A DNA stretch of 64,000 nucleotides, from the NCBI GenBank assembly GCA_027484605.1, contig JAIXSR010000147.1, positions 1 through 64,000 of the forward strand, written 5' to 3'. Origin of the DNA: Hyphomicrobiales bacterium. GTDB taxonomy: Bacteria; Pseudomonadota; Alphaproteobacteria; Rhizobiales; Beijerinckiaceae. Each line of letters starts with the position of its first letter. Within the stretch, counting starts at the first letter, position 1. The notes beneath the pieces are model-generated. The model ran no database searches, was not told where the DNA came from, and saw only the letters and a list, made by a program, of their open reading frames with translations. Of this stretch, positions 52,081 through 61,679 are shown piece by piece. The translations under genes and the position numbers were made by a program.

Positions 52081-53081
52081 GGCAGCAGGCCTCCGCCCGC
52101 GAGGTCGACCGCGAGCCCGCGGCCCTCCGCTTCGGCGCGGTCGACGAGATGCGCCGCGAGGATCACATCCTGAATGGCAAGGCCCATCGACTTGAACACC
52201 CGCAGGTCGCTGCCTTCCGAAAGGGGCAGCCCGCGCGCCGGAACGGCTCCGATCTCCGCCCGGATCCGCGCCGGCACCAAAGCCCCGCTTTCCAATGCGA
52301 GCCGGATATCGCCCGCCTTGTCGATCGCGCCCTGCCGGGCATCGAGATAGAGATCGGCGCGCTGCATCAGCGCATCATCGGCCTCACGCGCCTCCGGGCG
52401 GTTCGCGCCGCCGAGGATGATGCAGGCACCGGGTTTCGCCGCCGCGCCGGGAAAGACCGGGCGATCCGAAGTCGTGACCGTGGCAATCAGATCCGCCCCC
52501 GTGACAGCCGCTTCCGGCGAGGCCGCGCAGACAATCCGGGTATCGGCAAGCTCCGGCCAGAGCGCCGCCTGCGCGGCAAGGGCCTGCACGCGTCCGGGCG
52601 TACGGCCGGCCAGCCGGATCTCGCGGATCGAGGGGCGAACGGCCTTGAGATAACGCAGGGTCAGCGGTGCGCTCTTGCCAGCGCCGAACAAGGCGAGGAT
52701 CCCGGCATCCGCAGCCGCGAGCCTGTCTGCCCCCGCCGCAAAGCCCGCCGCCGTGCGATGCTCGTTGAACAGCCGCGCCGAAAGCAGGGCCCGTGGTTCC
52801 GCCCGCCGCCAGTCCCAGAGCGTCAGCAGGCTGCCCCAGAGGCGGGGGGATTCCGGCCCGTCCGGATAGGCATGCACATTGCTTTTCACCGCGAGGGTAT
52901 CCGCGCCATGGGCGCCGGCCAGGACCAGACAACCCGCCTTCGGATCCGCATGCCTCAGATCGCCCCGGACCGGCGGAGCCGCCGAACCCCTGGCATGCAG
53001 CCGATAGGCAAGATCCGCGCAGTCCAGCGCTGCAGGAAAGGTGATCAGCGCCTCGATATCGGCCTCGCTCAGGATGCGCAT
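52074..53081 (-). CDS. ornithine cyclodeaminase / mu-crystallin family protein
   Basis: This is a 335-residue NAD(P)-binding protein of the OCD family: VRGDLRHADPKAGCLVLAG with the substrate-binding Arg, LALFGAGKSAPLTLRYL Rossmann motif, ADLIATVTTSDRPVF and SMGLAIQDVILA. Family members include ornithine cyclodeaminase, ketimine reductase, and alanine or pyrroline dehydrogenases. The start at 53081 is 5 bp after the stop of the preceding amidohydrolase. In this operon it may act on an imine or amino acid released by ring opening; that is inference. Confidence 0.85.
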   Translation of the reverse strand: MRILSEADIEALITFPAALDCADLAYRLHARGSAAPPVRGDLRHADPKAGCLVLAGAHGADTLAVKSNVHAYPDGPESPRLWGSLLTLWDWRRAEPRALLSARLFNEHRTAAGFAAGADRLAAADAGILALFGAGKSAPLTLRYLKAVRPSIREIRLAGRTPGRVQALAAQAALWPELADTRIVCAASPEAAVTGADLIATVTTSDRPVFPGAAAKPGACIILGGANRPEAREADDALMQRADLYLDARQGAIDKAGDIRLALESGALVPARIRAEIGAVPARGLPLSEGSDLRVFKSMGLAIQDVILAAHLVDRAEAEGRGLAVDLAGGGLLPC

Positions 53082-53085
53082 GGTC

Positions 53086-54531
53086 TCAGCAGCATCCGAG
53101 ACGCTGCAGGTAATGGTTCCGCACGGCGGTTTCGAATGCCGGCAGGGCGGCGCCGAACGCCGTCCGCCTGGCCATGCCGGCCCGATAGGCAGACCGAAGC
53201 TCCCGATGCGCCGCGCCGAGATCGACGCCGACCACGCGGCCCCGGCTGACAATGGTCCGGCCAGCGACGATCACCTCCCGGATATGGCTCCGGTTGGCGC
53301 GGGCAAACATCAGTTCCAGCGGATCGACCGGCATCAGCGCGTCGTCATCGAGCGCCGCCCGGTCAACCAGCACCAGGTCGGCGGCCGCGCCCTCGCGGAG
53401 CACCCCGCCGGCCGGCGCACCAATGGCGATACGCCCGTTTTCTAGCGCCATCCGCAGGATATCCGACGGCGCGAGTTCCGTGTCGAAACCCCAGCCGGCA
53501 TGGAGCGACCAGAGCAGGCGCATCTCGCGCAGCGCGTCGTCATCCTCGTCGAAGGCCTGCCCGTCAATGCCGAGCGCCACGCGGCAGCCGCGGCGCAGCA
53601 TCTCCGCCACCGGGGCGATGCCGGAACGCAGGGCAAGGTTGGAGGAGGCATTGGTGGCGATGACGCATCCGGCTTCGGCGATCATCTCCAGTTCGTCGGG
53701 CCGGGCCCAGACACAATGGGCCAGCGTGAGCCGCGGCGAGAGCAGGCCGATTTCCTTCCAGCGGCGTACAAGCCCGCCGGGATAGTTCCGGTCGGCCCAG
53801 TCGCGCTGGTATTTCGTCTCGAAGAGATGCGTCGTCACGCGGCGGCCGGTGCGGGCGGAAGCCTCGGCAATCGCTTCCCACAGCGCCTCTGAACACCATT
53901 GCGGCCCGTTCGGCCCGTACTGGACATCGACCATCGGCCCGCCGACGGCCTCGGCCACCGCATCGACCTGGGCAAGCTGCTCACGGATCGGCGGCACCGG
54001 GCCGAGAAAACGCTCCTCGATGGCCTGCCTTTCATCCCCCGGCAGCGCAGCCAGCACGCCGGCATGATCGCCATAGACGAGCGGGTTCTGGTCGCGCAGG
54101 CCGATCCCGTAGGCGATCCGCACCCCGACATCCCGCGCCGCGCGGGCGATTTCCGCGGCTTCCACGGGCAGGTCGGTCAACCCCATGGCCCGGGTGGCAT
54201 GGACCATGACGCTGCCCTGGCCACCGAGCGCGGCCCGGGCCAGCGGCGCCAGTGCCGCGAGATAGGGATCGACCGGTACCATCAGCGCCAGCCGATGCAG
54301 CCAGGTCTCCAGCGGCCGGCCGAAACCGCCGATGGAACTGGTCCGCAAGGGACGCGCATGGTCATGCGCATTCGCGAGGGCCGGGAGAACCACCACATCC
54401 TCGCCGGCATCCGCGGCCGGCTCGATCGCATGGATCAGCCCGCCCTCGAGAAGGATCCGGCGTTCGGCGAAGCCGCCTTGCGCATCGACCCCGTGACGGA
54501 CGGCAATCTCGCGCGGGGCTGGCTTCGTCAT
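53086..54531 (-). CDS. amidohydrolase of the ATZ/TRZ deaminase group 2
   Basis: This is a 481-residue metal-dependent hydrolase. Ligands are seen in NAHDHARPL, VTTHLFETKYQR, LAHCVWARPDELE and LGIDGQAFDEDDDAL; the second His in the N-terminal HxH motif is preserved (HDH). It resembles the neighbour at 50626 in layout but has diverged strongly. ATG at 54531 is preferred to GTG at 54534, with GAGGGCGGG upstream. Two different deaminases in one operon suggest sequential removal of amino groups or two related substrates. Confidence 0.82.
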   Translation of the reverse strand: MTKPAPREIAVRHGVDAQGGFAERRILLEGGLIHAIEPAADAGEDVVVLPALANAHDHARPLRTSSIGGFGRPLETWLHRLALMVPVDPYLAALAPLARAALGGQGSVMVHATRAMGLTDLPVEAAEIARAARDVGVRIAYGIGLRDQNPLVYGDHAGVLAALPGDERQAIEERFLGPVPPIREQLAQVDAVAEAVGGPMVDVQYGPNGPQWCSEALWEAIAEASARTGRRVTTHLFETKYQRDWADRNYPGGLVRRWKEIGLLSPRLTLAHCVWARPDELEMIAEAGCVIATNASSNLALRSGIAPVAEMLRRGCRVALGIDGQAFDEDDDALREMRLLWSLHAGWGFDTELAPSDILRMALENGRIAIGAPAGGVLREGAAADLVLVDRAALDDDALMPVDPLELMFARANRSHIREVIVAGRTIVSRGRVVGVDLGAAHRELRSAYRAGMARRTAFGAALPAFETAVRNHYLQRLGCC

Positions 54532-54542
54532 CACGCCCGCCC

Positions 54543-55586
54543 TCAGCTCTTCGGTGCCGCGAGCTTGCGATCGGCCAGCGGCGGCAGGAAGGAGCGGTTG
54601 AACACATCCGCCATGGTCGGGGCCTTGGGCAGCCCGAACGCTTCGACAATCTGCGCGATCGCCTTGCCCATCCGCTCGTCCGAGACATCGCCCGCGCCGA
54701 TCTTGTCGGTTTCCGGCGTGAACATATGGGCGCGGTAGGTGAACTCGACGCGCTTGGCCTCGATCTCCGGATTCACCGTCGGCTCGACCCGGGCCATCAC
54801 CTTGCCGGCTTCGGCCGGGTTGGCGGTCAGTTCCAGCATCGCGCGGTTGACGGCGCGCACCAGCCCGGCCACGGCCTTGGGGTTCTCGCGGATGAGTTTC
54901 TGCGACACCATCACGCCATTCGAATAGGCTTCGATGCCGTGATCGGAATACATGATGAACTTGTAGTCCTTGTCCGGGTTCAGGCGCATCCCGATCAGGT
55001 TCATGTAGGAGGTGACGGTGAAGACGAAGCCGCCATCGACCTGGCCCTGAACCATCATCATTTCCTGGACTGACGGGGCGATATTCACCACCTCGACCTT
55101 GCTCGCATCGAGGCCGTTGAGCTTGGCGAAGATCGGGAACAGGCGGTGCGTGGCCGAGCCGGCCGGCGAGGTCAGCTTGCGCCCCTCGAGGTCCTTCAGC
55201 GTCTTGATCGGGCTGTCCGCCTTGTGGATGATCGCGAAGGGCGCCTTGTTGTAGATCATGTAGACCATGACCGGCGCCTCGCCCGGCTTGTTGACCGCCT
55301 GCTGGATGATGGCGTTCATGTCGCCGAACCCGGCATCATAGGCGCCGGACATGATCCGCGTGACGGTGGCGGCCGAGCCTTCGCCCTGGTCGATCGTCAC
55401 GTCGAGGCCTTCGGCGGTGAAGTAACCCTTTTCCTTGGCGTAGAAATACCAGGAATGGACGCCCTGGTATTTCCAGTCGAGCGTGAAGCGGATCTTGGTC
55501 GGGCTCTGGGCGGAAGCGGGTGCCGCGAGGCCGAACGTGGCGGCGGCAAGGGTGGCAAGGGCAGTCTTGAGGAAAAGGCGACGCAT
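54543..55586 (-). CDS. ABC substrate-binding protein, THI5/NMT1-like, copy A
   Basis: This is a 347-residue periplasmic protein with a Sec signal ([22 protein letters not shown]). The mature start [15 protein letters not shown] and [21 protein letters not shown] are typical of the THI5/NMT1-like group that binds pyrimidines, thiamine precursors, sulfonates, or other small heterocycles. It works with the permease and ATPase just upstream. It is a clear paralogue of the protein at 59577. Confidence 0.88.
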   Translation of the reverse strand: MRRLFLKTALATLAAATFGLAAPASAQSPTKIRFTLDWKYQGVHSWYFYAKEKGYFTAEGLDVTIDQGEGSAATVTRIMSGAYDAGFGDMNAIIQQAVNKPGEAPVMVYMIYNKAPFAIIHKADSPIKTLKDLEGRKLTSPAGSATHRLFPIFAKLNGLDASKVEVVNIAPSVQEMMMVQGQVDGGFVFTVTSYMNLIGMRLNPDKDYKFIMYSDHGIEAYSNGVMVSQKLIRENPKAVAGLVRAVNRAMLELTANPAEAGKVMARVEPTVNPEIEAKRVEFTYRAHMFTPETDKIGAGDVSDERMGKAIAQIVEAFGLPKAPTMADVFNRSFLPPLADRKLAAPKS

Positions 55587-55619
55587 GGAATTCTCCTGGA
55601 GGGCTGGGGAGAGAGAGCG

Positions 55620-55649
55620 AGGTCTTTCAGGGCAAGGTCTTTCAGGGCG
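55620..55649. repeat. 15-bp tandem duplication across the permease stop codon
   Basis: AGGTCTTTCAGGGCA at 55620-55634 is repeated at 55635-55649 with one change at the last base. The unit is five codons long and includes the permease stop, so a second in-frame stop lies 15 bp further on. It appears to be a slippage duplication without coding effect. Confidence 0.85.
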
Positions 55650-56424
55650 AGGCGAGATCGGTCTTCCGGTGGGCCCAGCCCGTGACCCGGTGCTCGATCA
55701 GCGAGAACAGGACGTAGAGCGTGACACCCAGCCCCGCGAGAACGAACAGGCCGGCAAAGACCAGAGGCACGTTGAAGCTGGAGGAGGCGATCATCATCAT
55801 GTTGCCGATGCCCCGGTTGGAGGCGACAGTCTCGGCCACGACGGAGCCGACGAAGGCGAGCGTGATCGCCACTTTCAGTGCCGCGAAGAAATAGGGCATC
55901 GAGCGCGGGAGGCTGACATTCCAGAGGATGTCGAGCTTCGACGCCTTGAGCGTCTTCATCACATCCTCGAGCTCGGGCTCGACCGTGGCGATCCCGGTGG
56001 CGACATTCACCACGATCGGGAAGATGCAGATGATCATGGCCGTCAGGATGGCCGGCACCGTGCCTGCCCCGTACCAGAGCACGAAGATCGGCACGACCGC
56101 GACTTTGGGGATCGACGAGAAGCCGACCAGCAGCGGATAGGCCGTGTCATAGGCGAGCCGCGACGAGCCGATCAGCACGCCGAGGAACAGCCCGATCGCC
56201 ACGCCGATGCTGAACCCGACCAGTGTCGTATAGAGCGTCTGGTAGGTATGCGGCCAGATGGCCGGCCAGAACTTCACCAGGGCGGCGACGATCTGGGTCG
56301 GGCGCGGCAGCAGGATATCGGAGATGTTGGCCACGAGGCAGAACAGCTCCCAGGCCACGAAGAATCCGAGGATCAGCGCGGTCGAGGCGCCCTTTTCCCG
56401 CAAGGTGTCGAGAATCCGTTCCAT
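55642..56424 (-). CDS. ABC transporter permease (SsuC/TauC type)
   Basis: This is a 260-residue inner-membrane protein with six spans and a cytoplasmic loop [21 protein letters not shown] carrying the EAA-like motif. This permease type forms homodimers, so one gene is enough. It lies between the ATPase and binding protein copy A. A GGAGGGA ribosome site precedes ATG at 56424. Confidence 0.9.
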   Translation of the reverse strand: MERILDTLREKGASTALILGFFVAWELFCLVANISDILLPRPTQIVAALVKFWPAIWPHTYQTLYTTLVGFSIGVAIGLFLGVLIGSSRLAYDTAYPLLVGFSSIPKVAVVPIFVLWYGAGTVPAILTAMIICIFPIVVNVATGIATVEPELEDVMKTLKASKLDILWNVSLPRSMPYFFAALKVAITLAFVGSVVAETVASNRGIGNMMMIASSSFNVPLVFAGLFVLAGLGVTLYVLFSLIEHRVTGWAHRKTDLASP

Positions 56425-56435
56425 CGGGTCCCTCC

Positions 56436-57308
56436 TCAGGCCGTGCCGGGCTGATGGCTGACAATGCCGGTGCCGCCCCGCGCGCCGACGATCATCGCGC
56501 GCAGCTTCTGGTTCAGTTCGACGAAATCCGGCTGGAAGGTCATGTCGATCGTGCGCGGGCGCGGCAGGTCGACGATCTGGTCGTCAAGGATCCGGCCCGG
56601 CCTTGCGCTCATCACGCAGATCCGGCTGGCGAGATAGGCCGCCTCGCGCAGGTCATGGGTGACGAGCATGACCGTCAGCTTCTTGGACAACCAGAGATCC
56701 TGCATCACGGCCCACAATTCCTCGCGGGTGAACTGGTCAAGCGCCCCGAAGGGCTCGTCGAGCAACAGCAGGTCCGGGTCATGCACCAGGGCGCGGCAGA
56801 GGTTGGCCCGCTGCATCATGCCGCCGGACAGCTGGTAGGGATATTTCTCGGCAAAGCCGGCAAGGCCGACTTGCTTGAGCAGGGCCTCGACACGATCCCG
56901 GAACTCGCCCTTCCGCTTGGCGCGGAAGGCCTGCCGGAAAGGCGGGACGATCTTCAGCGGCAGCATCACGTTGTCGCGGATATTGAGCCAGGGCAGCAGG
57001 GTCGGGTTCTGGTAGGCCATGCCGATCCGGATCGGATTGGCGCCGATCTCGCGGCCGGCCACGAAGACATAGCCCGTGCTCGGCTTGAGCAATTCGCCGA
57101 CCATCTTCAGGATCGTCGACTTGCCGCAGCCCGAAGGGCCGACAAGCGCCATGAATTCGCCCTCGGTGATCTTCAGCGAGGTCGGGGCCAGCGCCTGCAC
57201 GGCCCGCGCGCCCTTGCCATAGGTGATCGAGGCATTCTCGAATTCAATGAAAGGGGCGGGGCCTGCCGCCCCGGTGCCGGCTTCGGCCGATCGGACCTGG
57301 GCATTCAC
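56436..57308 (-). CDS. ABC transporter ATP-binding protein (SsuB/TauB type)
   Basis: This is a 290-residue ATPase with Walker [11 protein letters not shown]-loop MAYQNPTLLPW, signature LSGGMMQRANLCRA, Walker B LLLLDEPFGALD and switch VTHDLREAAYL. The start is GTG at 57308 after AGGAGG; it overlaps the stop of the preceding amidohydrolase as GTGA. It drives the importer used by both binding proteins of the operon. Confidence 0.92.
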   Translation of the reverse strand: MNAQVRSAEAGTGAAGPAPFIEFENASITYGKGARAVQALAPTSLKITEGEFMALVGPSGCGKSTILKMVGELLKPSTGYVFVAGREIGANPIRIGMAYQNPTLLPWLNIRDNVMLPLKIVPPFRQAFRAKRKGEFRDRVEALLKQVGLAGFAEKYPYQLSGGMMQRANLCRALVHDPDLLLLDEPFGALDQFTREELWAVMQDLWLSKKLTVMLVTHDLREAAYLASRICVMSARPGRILDDQIVDLPRPRTIDMTFQPDFVELNQKLRAMIVGARGGTGIVSHQPGTA

Positions 57309-58759
57309 GATGCGCCTCCTTGGATGGGCAGGGCTGGCCCTCGCAAGACTGCGGCCAATGTCTGGTCGGTATTGCGCGGCCGGGGCGTCGGCATGCGCTG
57401 GATCGCCGTGACCTGCCGGCCCCAGCCGCTGGTTTCCTCGACGAGGCGACGGTCGCGCTGGACGAAACGGCCCCGGACCAGCGTATGGATTGGCACGCCG
57501 GTGACCGGCACGCCCTCGAACGGCGTGATTTTGGCGCGCGAATGCAGGCCCGCCGCGGTGATCGTCTCGGTCCGCTCAAGATCGACCACGGCGATATCGG
57601 CATGCGCGCCGGCCTCGATCCGCCCCTTGGCCGGCCAGAGGCCGAAGGCACGCGCCGGATTCTCGGCCGAGATTTTCACATAATGCTCAAGCGTGATGCG
57701 CCCGCCTGCCACTTCATTCAGCATCAGGGGCATCTGCGTCTCGACGCCCGGGAAGCCGCAATCCGCTTCCCAGATGACGCTCTTGCTCTTTTCCTCCGGC
57801 GTATGGGGTGCGTGGTCGGTGGCGATCATGTCGACCACGCCGGTCTGCAGCGCCTGCCAGATCGCGGCGGAATCGTTCGCCTCGCGCACCGGCGGATTGA
57901 CGCGGATGATCGAGCCGAGCCGGGCATAGTCCCGGCTGTCGAGCAGCAGGTAGCAGGGGCAGGTTTCGCCCGTGATATCGACGCCGCGCGCCTTGGCATC
58001 GGCCAGCGGGCGCAATTCCGCCGCCGAGGAGATATGCAGCACATGGATGCGGGCGCCGGTCCATCCGGCAAGCTCGGCCGCGCGGCTTACCGCCTCCGCC
58101 GCCACGATGGCGGGTCGGGCGGCGATATGGGCGAGCGGGTCGTTCCGACCGGCTTCCATCAGCCTTTTCTGCCGCCACGCCATGATCGAGGCCGTTTCGG
58201 CATGGAGCGAAATCCGGAGCCCGGACGGCGCGATGATCTCGAACCCTTCGAGCATCGCCCCGGTCGAGGGCGAGGGCAGGTTGCCGAACGTGTTGCCCAT
58301 GAAGCATTTGAACGCGTTCACGCCGCCATCGATCAGCCCCTGCAGCTCGTCGATATTGTCTTCGGCGAGCAGGCCATAGATGCCGAAATCGACATGCGAT
58401 TTCTCCGCCGCCTGCTGCTTCTCGCGCAATTCGCGCACCGAACGGGTCGGCGGATGGGTGTTCGGCATCTCGAAGACCGTGGTTGTCCCGCCCATCGCCG
58501 CAGCGGCGCTGCCGGTCCGCCAGTCTTCCTTGTGGGTGTAGCCCGGCTCACGGAAATGGACATGCACGTCGATCGCGCCGGGCAGGAGGTACTTGCCGCC
58601 GACATCGACCACCTCGCGCGCGGCCGGCATGGCGGAGGGCTCGCCCACCAGCGCGATCAGACCATCCTTGATGGCGATGTCGGCGCGGTATCGCGTCATG
58701 CCGGTGACGACGGTGCCGCCGGTCAGGACCAGATCGGCGAGGAAAGGTTCGGTGCTCAT
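57305..58759 (-). CDS. cyclic amidohydrolase 2 (dihydropyrimidinase/allantoinase/dihydroorotase family)
   Basis: This is a 484-residue paralogue of the product at 49256. Metal ligands are in DVHVHFREPG, carboxylated Lys in NAFKCFMGNTFG, His in SLHAET and HVLHIS, and Asp in ATDHAPH. The loop after the carboxylated Lys differs from copy 1 (FGNLPSPSTGAML), implying another substrate or ring size. It follows the SDR gene after 7 bp and overlaps the ATPase gene. Confidence 0.85.
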   Translation of the reverse strand: MSTEPFLADLVLTGGTVVTGMTRYRADIAIKDGLIALVGEPSAMPAAREVVDVGGKYLLPGAIDVHVHFREPGYTHKEDWRTGSAAAAMGGTTTVFEMPNTHPPTRSVRELREKQQAAEKSHVDFGIYGLLAEDNIDELQGLIDGGVNAFKCFMGNTFGNLPSPSTGAMLEGFEIIAPSGLRISLHAETASIMAWRQKRLMEAGRNDPLAHIAARPAIVAAEAVSRAAELAGWTGARIHVLHISSAAELRPLADAKARGVDITGETCPCYLLLDSRDYARLGSIIRVNPPVREANDSAAIWQALQTGVVDMIATDHAPHTPEEKSKSVIWEADCGFPGVETQMPLMLNEVAGGRITLEHYVKISAENPARAFGLWPAKGRIEAGAHADIAVVDLERTETITAAGLHSRAKITPFEGVPVTGVPIHTLVRGRFVQRDRRLVEETSGWGRQVTAIQRMPTPRPRNTDQTLAAVLRGPALPIQGGAS

Positions 58760-58766
58760 CCGGACC

Positions 58767-59561
58767 TCACAGCATTGCCCAGCCGCCATCGACCGGCAGG
58801 TCGACGCCGCTGATCTGGCGGGAGACTTCGGAAGCGAGGAACAGGCAGGCATGGGCCACGTCCTCGTCGGTCGAGACGCGGCGCAGCGCATAATCGGCCG
58901 CGTGCTTCTGGACCGCCTGCTCCTCCGTGATCCCCAGCCGCGCCGCCATTTCCGGCACCACCTTGCCCCGGAAGCGGGGGCCATCGACCATGCCGGGCGC
59001 CACGCAATTCACGTTGATATTGTAGGGCCCCGCTTCCAGCGCGAAGCTCTTGGTGATGCCGCGCAGGCCCCATTTCGAGGCGGAATAGGCCATGCGGCCG
59101 GCACGGCCGCGCATGCCGAAGGTTCCGCCGACATTGACGATCTTGCCATCGCGCTGGGCGATCATGGTCGGCAGGCAGGCCCGCATCGTGTTGAAGCAGC
59201 CGCGCATGTTGAGATCGACGATCTCGTCGAATTCGGCCTCGGTCGTTTCCCATCCGGTCTTGCCGATCGGACCCGAGCCGCCGGCCACATTGACAAGCAC
59301 GTCGACGCGCCCCCCGAAGGCCGCTTTCGTCTCGGCAATCGCCGCATCGCAGGCTTCACCCCGGGTGATGTCGCAGGCGATCACGATCGCCTCGGCACCC
59401 CCGGCCCGCATCTCGGCGGCAACCGGCGCGATGGCAGCCGTGTCGCGGCCGAGCAGGGCCAGCTTGCTGCCCTCCGCCGCAAAGGCGCGGGTGATCGCTG
59501 CGCCCATGCCTTTGGCGGGGCCGGTGATCACCACCACCCGGTCCTTCAGTTTCAGATCCAT
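58767..59561 (-). CDS. short-chain dehydrogenase/reductase with altered catalytic serine
   Basis: This is a 264-residue SDR with NAD(P) motif TGPAKGMGAA, NVAGG strand, catalytic YSASK and C-terminal RQISGVDLPVDGGW. The residue 13 before the catalytic Tyr, normally Ser, is Gly, with Thr next to it (VNVGGTFG). Arg at the end of strand 2 (LLGRD) favours NADP. It is second in the operon, after binding protein copy B, and may reduce the imported ring or a carbonyl made from it. Confidence 0.82.
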   Translation of the reverse strand: MDLKLKDRVVVITGPAKGMGAAITRAFAAEGSKLALLGRDTAAIAPVAAEMRAGGAEAIVIACDITRGEACDAAIAETKAAFGGRVDVLVNVAGGSGPIGKTGWETTEAEFDEIVDLNMRGCFNTMRACLPTMIAQRDGKIVNVGGTFGMRGRAGRMAYSASKWGLRGITKSFALEAGPYNINVNCVAPGMVDGPRFRGKVVPEMAARLGITEEQAVQKHAADYALRRVSTDEDVAHACLFLASEVSRQISGVDLPVDGGWAML

Positions 59562-59576
59562 GATCGCGGTTCCGGC

Positions 59577-60641
59577 TCAGGTCAGCTTGGTGATGCGGTC
59601 GGCAGGCGGCGGGAGGTAGGCGCGGCTGAAGATTTCCGCCGGTGCCGGGCTGCGCGGCAGGCCATCCGCCTCCACGACAATGCCGATCGATTTGGCGAAC
59701 CGGGCATCGTCGATATCCCCGAGGCCCAGCTTCGCGAGTTCGGGATGGCTCATCTCGTCGGCCAGCGTCGCGAGCAGGCGCTCCTTCTCGACGACCTTGT
59801 TGATCAGCGGCTCGCGCTTGGCTACGGCATCGACAGCGGCATCCGGGTCCTTCAGCGTGTCCTTCAGGCCCTTGTTGATGGCCGCCAGCAGCCCCCTGAG
59901 CGCGCCCGGATTCTCGTTGACGAGCTTGCGCGAGGCGATGACCGCGTTGGAATAGAGGTCCATGCCGAAATCGCCGTAATTGATGAACCGGAAATCCTTG
60001 TCCGGATCGATCCCGACAAGCTTGGCCGAGAAGCGGATCGTGTTGACGAAGCCGAAAACGCCCTCCACCTGGCCGCGCTGGAGCATCTGCTCGCGCAGGT
60101 TGGGCTGCATATTGGTGATCTGCACCTTCGCCGGGTCAATGCCGACCTGCTTGGCAAAGGCCGGGAACAGTTTCAGCGCACCGTCATTGGCCGGCCCGCC
60201 CAATGTGCGGCCCTCGAAATCCTTCGGCGTCTTGATCGGCCCGTCGGCCTTCACCGCGATGGTGAAGGGGGGGCGGTTGTAGAGTGCGGAAATCGCCAGC
60301 GGCGTGTTGCCGCCGGCGGGGCCCTTGGCCACGAGCTGGATCAGCGCATTGATGTCGCCGAAGCCGAGATCGTAGGAGCCGGATGCCACCGCGCCGACCG
60401 CAGCCCCCGAGCCATTGCCCTGGTCCATCGTGATCTCGAGCCCGGCCTCGCGGAAATAGCCCCGGTCCTCGGCGAGGAAGAACCAGCCCTGCGGCCCCTG
60501 GTAGCGCCAGTTCAGCACCATTTTCAGCCGCGTGAGCGATTGGGCGATGGCCGGGCGCGGCAGCGTCGACGCCAGCGCGGCGCCACCCAGACCGAGGCCG
60601 AAGACCCGTCGCGAAATCCGTCCTGCTTCATCCGATGCCAT
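59577..60641 (-). CDS. ABC substrate-binding protein, THI5/NMT1-like, copy B, Tat-exported
   Basis: This is a 354-residue periplasmic protein and first gene of the operon. The signal contains SRRVFGLGLGGAALAS, a twin-arginine motif, in contrast to the Sec signal of copy A. The mature start VLNWRYQGPQGWFF and DQGNGSGAAVGAVASGSYDLG parallel copy A. Both presumably dock on the same SsuBC-like core, giving one importer two ligand ranges. Confidence 0.88.
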   Translation of the reverse strand: MASDEAGRISRRVFGLGLGGAALASTLPRPAIAQSLTRLKMVLNWRYQGPQGWFFLAEDRGYFREAGLEITMDQGNGSGAAVGAVASGSYDLGFGDINALIQLVAKGPAGGNTPLAISALYNRPPFTIAVKADGPIKTPKDFEGRTLGGPANDGALKLFPAFAKQVGIDPAKVQITNMQPNLREQMLQRGQVEGVFGFVNTIRFSAKLVGIDPDKDFRFINYGDFGMDLYSNAVIASRKLVNENPGALRGLLAAINKGLKDTLKDPDAAVDAVAKREPLINKVVEKERLLATLADEMSHPELAKLGLGDIDDARFAKSIGIVVEADGLPRSPAPAEIFSRAYLPPPADRITKLT

Positions 60642-60755
60642 GTGAGCGACCCCTTGTTCAGACAGGAGCGGACGCTAGGGGAGTTGACCGATGCCGTCTT
60701 CTGCTTATTTCTTGCCGGACCTGTTCGAAAAAAGCACCGCCTGGAGAGGTTGGCC

Positions 60756-61679
60756 GTGAAGCATCTGCGCCTGCTGCACTATGTCGACGAGGTGGCCCGC
60801 GTCGGTTCGATCCGGCGGGCGGCCGAGCGCCTCAACCTCACGGCCTCCGCCCTCAACCGCCGCATCCAGGATATCGAGGAGGAACTGGGCACGCCGATCT
60901 TCGAGCGCCTGCCCCGTGGCGTGCGGCTCAATGCGGCCGGCGAATTGCTGATCCGGCATATCCGGACCCAGCTCGCGGATATGAGCCGCGTGCGCTCGCA
61001 GATCGAGGATCTCTCCGGGTTCCGCCGCGGCACCGTCTCGATCGCCTGCAGCCAGGCGCTGGCCTATGAGCTGCTGCCGAGCGTCATTGCCGCGTACCGG
61101 CATGAATTCCCGCTTGTGGAATTCGAGGTGAAGGTCCGCGACCATGCCGATGCCCTGAGGGCGCTGGCGGATTTCGAGGTCGATCTCGCCATGGTGTTCC
61201 GGCCCTCGGTCATGGCGGATTTCCAGGTCCTGGCCTCGGTCGAGCAGCGCGTCGTGGCGATCCTGGCAGCCGATCATCCGCTGGCTGCGCGGCCCAGCCT
61301 CCGCCTGCGCGATTGCGCCGACTATCCTCTGGCCTTGCCCGATCCGAGCTATGGCGGACGCCAGCTTCTGGACGAGGCGACGGCGCGCAGTTCTTTCCGC
61401 TTCGAGGCCGTCGTCGAATCCAATTCCTTCGAGTTCCTGCGCAATTATGTGCGCTTCGAACAGGCCATCACCTTCCAGATCGAGGTCGGCGCGCCGGCGA
61501 CCCTGAAGGAACGGCATGGCCTCGTCTCGCGGCCGGTCGACCTGCGTGACATGCAGCCTGCCCGGCTGGCCATGGGGCAATTGCGCGGCCGCGCCCTGCC
61601 GGTGGCGGCAGCCAAGTTCGCGGAGCAGCTCGGCCGGCGGTTCACCGGGCCGCCGGTCACATCCATTTCGGAACCGTGA
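60756..61679 (+). CDS. LysR-family regulator, divergent from the ten-gene operon
   Basis: This is a 307-residue regulator with an N-terminal winged helix (SIRRAAERLNLTASALNRRI and LGTPIFERLPRG) and the usual effector domain. A GTG start at 60756 is chosen for the GGAGAGG ribosome site and because the family pattern begins there (KHLRLLHYVDEVA). It is head-to-head with the operon (114-bp gap), the standard layout for a LysR activator of a catabolic operon. Its end overlaps the LOG-family gene by 23 bp. Confidence 0.88.
   Translation: MKHLRLLHYVDEVARVGSIRRAAERLNLTASALNRRIQDIEEELGTPIFERLPRGVRLNAAGELLIRHIRTQLADMSRVRSQIEDLSGFRRGTVSIACSQALAYELLPSVIAAYRHEFPLVEFEVKVRDHADALRALADFEVDLAMVFRPSVMADFQVLASVEQRVVAILAADHPLAARPSLRLRDCADYPLALPDPSYGGRQLLDEATARSSFRFEAVVESNSFEFLRNYVRFEQAITFQIEVGAPATLKERHGLVSRPVDLRDMQPARLAMGQLRGRALPVAAAKFAEQLGRRFTGPPVTSISEP

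Noticed and set aside
58593-60755. A very long + strand open frame joined in front of the LysR gene (over 700 codons)
   Set aside because: It is antisense to the SDR and binding-protein genes, whose motifs are clear. GC-rich codon bias leaves such antisense frames open. Only the part from GTG 60756 shows a real domain.
60642-60755. A LysR operator in the operon/LysR gap (TTC-N15-GAA near 60705)
   Set aside because: The symmetry is short and does not follow the usual T-N11-A form, so I did not list it as a site.
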